DNA from: JAYZVT01 sp050248375
GTDB lineage: Bacteria > Pseudomonadota > Alphaproteobacteria > Rhizobiales > Methyloligellaceae
Reading direction: 5' to 3'
Length of the DNA: 25,826 nt
Assembly: GCA_050248375.1 (NCBI GenBank)
Contig: JBFWSL010000016.1
Location: 1-25,826, forward strand
Shown here: piece after piece, positions 22,179-25,826 of the stretch
Position numbering within the stretch: position 1 is the stretch's first letter
Layout of the letters: every line of letters starts with the position of its first letter
The notes under the pieces: generated by a model
What the model was told of the DNA's origin: nothing
What the model saw: the letters and a program-made list of their open reading frames with translations, nothing else
Databases searched by the model: none
Program-made: the position numbers and the translations under genes

Positions 22179-22757
22179 TCAGCGTTTGGCCCTGCGCAGC
22201 CGCACATACAGCGCACCCTCCCCGCCATGGCGGATATGCGCCGTGGCATGGCTGACAACAACCTGCCGCAGGTCCGGTTCCTCCAGCCACATCGGCACCG
22301 CGCGTCTCAATACGCCGCGTCCCTCGCCCGTGGTCCGACTGGCTTCCTGGGGCGCGCCCTTTCCGGTGATGACCAGCACGATTCGATGTCCCCTGGACTG
22401 TGAGCGGAGGAGAAAGGCCCGCAGCGCCGAATGCGCTTCCCGCTGCCGCATGCCGTGCAGATCGATGCGGGCATCGATCTCCGCGCGGCCCGTCACCAGC
22501 CGGCGCTGCTCTCGTGCGTCGAAACGGTTGAGCGGGGGCGGACGCTTGGGCTGTGGCGTTTCCACGGGTCCCGCCTCTGGTTTCGGCCGCCGCTCGGCTT
22601 TCGCCCGGGGCACGGCAGGGGCCATCTCCGGCGCCGCCGTCAGCTTGCCGATCCGGTCGCGCCCCCGCTTCAGCGGCGCCACGGTCCGGGCCACCTTCTC
22701 CCAGAGCGAAAGGTCTTCCCGGTCGCGGGGCGGCTTGCCGGAATTTTTTCTCGCCAT
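22179..22757 (-). CDS. Smr domain protein
   Basis: A 192-residue protein with a basic, disordered N-terminal half (Lys/Arg/Pro rich, residues 1-95) and a C-terminal Smr domain: IDLHGMRQREAHSALRAFL, the VITGKG motif near residue 140, and the VVSHATAHIRHGGEGALYVRL end. Smr domains are often nicking endonucleases related to MutS2 tails; the family members in this place are usually annotated only as Smr. ATG 22757 is chosen because upstream residues have no family similarity. It follows mltA by 13 bp, so the two are probably co-transcribed. Confidence 0.88.
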   Translation of the reverse strand: MARKNSGKPPRDREDLSLWEKVARTVAPLKRGRDRIGKLTAAPEMAPAVPRAKAERRPKPEAGPVETPQPKRPPPLNRFDAREQRRLVTGRAEIDARIDLHGMRQREAHSALRAFLLRSQSRGHRIVLVITGKGAPQEASRTTGEGRGVLRRAVPMWLEEPDLRQVVVSHATAHIRHGGEGALYVRLRRAKR

Positions 22758-22770
22758 GCCGCCCGGACCC

Positions 22771-23946
22771 CTAGGAGGTGGGTGCGGCTGCCCTGGGCAG
22801 CAGGATGTAGAACTTGGCCGGGTGCTTCGTATGGCCGGCGATCTCTCCCGCCTGCTCGCCCGATCCCCAGAAAATATCGCCACGCTCCGGCCCCTTGATC
22901 GCGGAGCCCACGTCCTGGGCGATCATCAGCCGGTCGAAACGCTCCCCCCCATGCAGCTTGAGCGACGGGACGCTCACATAGACCGGGGTTCCGAGATCGT
23001 GGATGCCGCCGTCGACGGCGAGGCTGCGGCCGGGAGTCAGCGCTGCGCCCTGGGCGCCGATGGGGCCGGCTTCCGATTCCCCCGCGCTCAGCTCGCGGAA
23101 GAAGATGTACGACTTGTTCTGCCACATCAGCGCCTTGCCTTCTTCGGGATGGGCCCGCAGCCACGCCTTCAGCGACTGCATGGACATCCGCTCGCGGGGA
23201 ATCTCTCCCCGCTCGATCAGCACGCGGCCGATGGCCGTATAGGGATGCCCGTTCTTGGCCGCGTAGCCGATGCGCACATGTCCGCCCCCGGCCAGCGCCA
23301 CCCGGCCCGAGCCCTGCACATGCATGAAGAAGGCCTCCACCGGATCGGCGAGCCACAAGAGCTCGAGCCCCTTGCCTTCCAGCGCTCCGTTCTCGATGTC
23401 CCCGCGCGTGGGATAGGGAACGATCTCCTCGCCCTGCCTGCGTCCGGCGGTGATCTGCCCGTTGTGCGCCCCTCGCTCCACGTCGGGGGTGAGCTGCACC
23501 AGATCGTCGGGCTTGCGGTAGACCGGCACCGGATAGTCGCCGTCGCGCGTGCGGGATCCCTTCAGCTCCGGCTCGAAATATCCGGTCACGAATCCCTTCT
23601 CTCCCTGCGCGGGATAGTGATGGGGAACGAACCACGTCTCGAAGAACGCGCGCGCCGCGCCCTCCCCGCCCTCGCGCGCCGCCTTCCTGGCCCCCTGACA
23701 GGCCTGCAGCGGCGGCGACGGCTTGTCCGAAGCCTCCGCCCGCGTGCAGGAGCGCAGGAACGTCGCCAGCGCCGCGGCGTGGTCGTCCTCCGCCCAGCCG
23801 GGCAGCGTGTCGAAACCCGTGGAGGTCAGCTTGGCGGGCCTGGCCGGCATGCCGCCCTCAAGCGCCCACAGGAAGTAGGCGGCGGCCGGCACGAAAGCGG
23901 CCAGGGCGATGAGCAGAGGAAAATAGCGCCGCAACCAGCTCATCAT
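22771..23946 (-). CDS. mltA: Membrane-bound lytic murein transglycosylase A
   Basis: MltA cleaves the MurNAc-GlcNAc bond in peptidoglycan with formation of anhydroMurNAc. The 391-residue protein has a membrane anchor at about residues 8-29 and no lipobox cysteine, unlike the E. coli lipoprotein. The MltA domain shows the TGYFEPELKGS signature at 121-131 and MHVQGSG near 208-214. The C-terminal 3D domain has Asp312, Asp345 and Asp357, in VDGGIHDLGTPV and QDVGSAIKGPERGDIFWGSG. Two ATGs (23946, 23943) are possible starts. It lies between the Tim44-like gene (63 bp) and smr. Confidence 0.95.
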   Translation of the reverse strand: MMSWLRRYFPLLIALAAFVPAAAYFLWALEGGMPARPAKLTSTGFDTLPGWAEDDHAAALATFLRSCTRAEASDKPSPPLQACQGARKAAREGGEGAARAFFETWFVPHHYPAQGEKGFVTGYFEPELKGSRTRDGDYPVPVYRKPDDLVQLTPDVERGAHNGQITAGRRQGEEIVPYPTRGDIENGALEGKGLELLWLADPVEAFFMHVQGSGRVALAGGGHVRIGYAAKNGHPYTAIGRVLIERGEIPRERMSMQSLKAWLRAHPEEGKALMWQNKSYIFFRELSAGESEAGPIGAQGAALTPGRSLAVDGGIHDLGTPVYVSVPSLKLHGGERFDRLMIAQDVGSAIKGPERGDIFWGSGEQAGEIAGHTKHPAKFYILLPRAAAPTS

Positions 23947-24009
23947 GCGGCGTCGCTACGAGACGGGCGATGAGTGGAAAGCGCACGCCCATGAACCCGG
24001 TCGTTCCGG

Positions 24010-24729
24010 CTAATTGGCGGCCTCCGTGGCCACCAGCTTCCAGTTCGGATCGCGCGAGGTCACGTCGCGGGCGAAGGTCCAGATGTCGGTCACCTCGCGA
24101 ACCTTCTTCGGGTCGCCTTCGATGACCTCGCCGTTCTTGTCCCGCGTGGCGGTGATCAGGTCGCTCACGAACTTCACCGTGACCTGGGCCTGCTTGTTCT
24201 TGAGTTCGGCCTCGATCAGGTCGGCGCGGTCGATGCCGACGAAGCTCGATTCCACCACATCGCCACGGGTCTCGCGCTCGTCCAGCGCACCGACAAAGCC
24301 GTCGAACACATCCTTGCTCAGCAGTTGCTTCAATGTGCGCCGGTCGCCGCTGGCGAAGGCGACGACGATCATCTCGTAGGCGGCCTTGGCGCCGTTGAGG
24401 AATTCCTTGGGATCGAAGCTGGGGTCGGTGGCCATGATCGCCTTGAGGCCCTTGGCCAGCGCGCTGCCCTTGGGAGCGAAATCCTTGATGCGCGCCTCGA
24501 TCTCGGCCGTCTGAAGACTGCCGGCCTCCTTGCCGCGCGGCAGATGGACGACGCTGCCGCGCGCATCGGCAGGGGCAGGCTTGCCCTTGGCTTCGGGCGC
24601 GCGCGAATATGGATCGAAAGGCGGCCTCTCGCTGCCTGTCCGCCGGCCCAGAACATTGCGGAGCCGGATGAAAATCGCTACCGCAAGGACGAGAAACAGC
24701 AGCGTGTAGATGTCAAAAGTTTCATTCAT
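24010..24729 (-). CDS. Tim44-domain protein
   Basis: A 239-residue protein with one N-terminal membrane segment (IYTLLFLVLAVAIFIRL, about residues 7-24), the RTGSERPPFDPYS motif, a linker, and a Tim44-like domain at about 85-235 with FLNGAKAAYEMIVVAFASGDRRTLKQLL and the ending FARDVTSRDPNWKLVATEA. Bacterial relatives (TimA) sit in the inner membrane; mitochondrial Tim44 serves protein import. The bacterial role is not settled. Upstream ATGs at 24747 and 24831 would lengthen the N-terminus; 24729 fits family members. It is divergent from fxsA. Confidence 0.9.
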   Translation of the reverse strand: MNETFDIYTLLFLVLAVAIFIRLRNVLGRRTGSERPPFDPYSRAPEAKGKPAPADARGSVVHLPRGKEAGSLQTAEIEARIKDFAPKGSALAKGLKAIMATDPSFDPKEFLNGAKAAYEMIVVAFASGDRRTLKQLLSKDVFDGFVGALDERETRGDVVESSFVGIDRADLIEAELKNKQAQVTVKFVSDLITATRDKNGEVIEGDPKKVREVTDIWTFARDVTSRDPNWKLVATEAAN

Positions 24730-24918
24730 CGTGATAAAACCATCCATACCGCGCGCAACGCCGTCGGCGCCGGGATCGTCGGCCGGCCGGAGCGCCGGTT
24801 CGTCCAAACCCTCACGGTTGTTCATGGTCAACTTAAGGCATAGCCCCTACCAAGCCAACTCTCATTCCGGACATGGTGACTGCGCCCGGATTGTGCAACT
24901 GCGGGCGTCCGCGGGACC

Positions 24919-25434
24919 ATGAAACTGCCGATCCTTCCCCTGTTTGTGCTGGTTCCGCTGGCCGAGCTTTTCCTGCTTATCCAGCTCGGCAGGTGGCTGG
25001 GAATCCTCCCCACCGTCGCATTGGTGCTTTCGACCGCCGTCATCGGCGTTTCCCTGCTCAAACGGCAGGGACTTTCCGTTCTGGCCGAGGCGCAAGCCTC
25101 CCTCGACCGCGGCGAAATGCCCATCCAGCCGGTCGCCGACGGGGCCTGCCTGCTCGTGGCCGGCGCTTTCCTGCTGACGCCGGGTCTGATTACGGACACG
25201 GCCGGTTTCCTGCTTCTCGTTCCCGCCATCCGGCGCCGGATCGCCGGCGCAGTCATGAAGAAGGCGATGGCCTCCGGCCATGTCGTCGTTAGCGGGCGGC
25301 ATCCCCGCGACACCGGTGCGGCTCCCGGCAGCCGGGACGATGGCGATGTGATCGAGGCCGAATATCACGAAGTCGATGCCGGCAGCGAGGCCGGAAACGG
25401 CACGAAGCCCGGCTCCCCCTGGAACCGGCGCTAG
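24919..25434 (+). CDS. fxsA: FxsA family membrane protein
   Basis: A 171-residue inner-membrane protein of the FxsA family, known in E. coli for preventing F-plasmid exclusion of phage T7 when overexpressed; the normal role is not known. Two hydrophobic pairs are visible at about residues 5-45 and 72-100. The typical PLAELFLLIQLG, GVSLLKRQG and FLLTPGLITDTAGFLLLVP motifs are present. The acidic tail (DDGDVIEAEYHEVD) is also a family feature. It is divergent from the Tim44-like gene and 117 bp before secB. Confidence 0.92.
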   Translation: MKLPILPLFVLVPLAELFLLIQLGRWLGILPTVALVLSTAVIGVSLLKRQGLSVLAEAQASLDRGEMPIQPVADGACLLVAGAFLLTPGLITDTAGFLLLVPAIRRRIAGAVMKKAMASGHVVVSGRHPRDTGAAPGSRDDGDVIEAEYHEVDAGSEAGNGTKPGSPWNRR

Positions 25435-25551
25435 TCTTCCCTGACCGGGCATGTCCGGAAAGTTGCGGGGGAACCTCTGGCGTGCTAGCGAGGCCCGCGA
25501 GTGAGGCACCCCGCCGGCGCCCCTGGACGGCCGGCCAGGAAAGGACAGGAC

Positions 25552-25826
25552 ATGGCGAAGAAGAAGAGCGAGCCTGCGGGAAGCGCCGCAAGCGGCCCGG
25601 CCGCGACCGGCCAGGCGCAGCAGGCCCCCGGACCGGCCATCGGTATCCTCGGCCAGTATGTGAAGGACCTCTCCTTCGAGAGCCCCAACGCGCCCAAATC
25701 GCTTCAGAGCCCGGGCAACAATCCCAAGCTGAACATCAACATCAACGTGCAGGTGGCGCGCCAGTCGGACGACGTCTATGAGGTGGCCTTGCTGTTCGAG
25801 GGCAAGACCAACAACGACGACGGCGT
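25552..25826 (+). CDS. secB: Protein-export chaperone SecB, 5' part
   Basis: The first 91 codons of SecB, a tetrameric cytosolic chaperone that delivers precursors to SecA; the rest lies beyond the window. After a Lys-rich, Ala/Pro-rich N-terminus comes GILGQYVKDLSFESPNAP, then the PKLNININ strand and QVARQSDDVYEVALLFEGKT. All are SecB hallmarks. AGGAAAGGACAGGA just before the ATG fixes the start. It is downstream of fxsA, probably on its own promoter in the 117-bp gap; none could be recognised. Confidence 0.95.
   Translation, partial: MAKKKSEPAGSAASGPAATGQAQQAPGPAIGILGQYVKDLSFESPNAPKSLQSPGNNPKLNININVQVARQSDDVYEVALLFEGKTNNDDG

Noticed and set aside
20863..23973. Open frame of 1036 codons on the plus strand
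   Set aside because: It runs antisense to opgG, smr and mltA, all of which have clear family motifs. The translation is rich in Arg/His/Pro and low-complexity, a shadow of high-GC codon use.

Overview
The window is about 25.8 kb of high-GC, gene-dense bacterial chromosome. I read it as an alphaproteobacterium, most likely Hyphomicrobiales (Rhizobiales). Three things point there: the gene order hisB-DUF2628-hisH-hisA-hisF-hisE-coaA beside hslV-GNAT-hslU, the run smr-mltA-Tim44-fxsA-secB, and intergenic hairpin repeats of the 'GCATGATC...CGGAAAAG...GATCATGC' kind that are common in that order. The placement is inference; no 16S gene is present.

Left part (1-4013): the 3' half of typA/bipA, a GNAT acetyltransferase, ppa, dapB and gpmA all run on the plus strand. 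A short AT-rich patch follows (about 3715-4327). It holds a small minus-strand gene for a ribbon-helix-helix-like protein and a tRNA gene with its own terminator. The tRNA is the most interesting object here. It has a complete leucine-type (long variable arm, A73, A15-U48) body with an encoded CCA end, but its anticodon is CCC (glycine, GGG). About 45 bp upstream, the same strand can form a strong hairpin whose tip copies the tRNA's anticodon arm, with one compensated base pair.

Middle (4328-12784): an Ada-like alkyltransferase/AraC protein, an NADPH-dependent FMN reductase, a DUF2244 membrane protein, nth, a DUF1127 protein divergent from a GcvA-like LysR regulator (this pair is flanked by repeats of one family), an EI24/CysZ-type membrane protein, a PfkB-family adenosine-kinase-like enzyme, an outer-membrane beta-barrel protein, and an orphan TAXI-type solute-binding protein.

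Right part (12807-25826): the histidine cluster is read on the minus strand as hisB, DUF2628, hisH, hisA, hisF, hisE, then coaA. Its spacers carry GC-rich palindromic repeats. Divergent from hisB is hslV-GNAT-hslU; the middle gene resembles aminoglycoside 6'-N-acetyltransferases and its stop overlaps the hslU start. Convergent with hslU is a minus-strand series Tim44-like, mltA, smr, opgG (envelope maintenance, periplasmic glucan). fxsA and the 5' part of secB close the window on the plus strand.

Most genes are ordinary housekeeping genes. The unusual signals are concentrated at 3715-4330.
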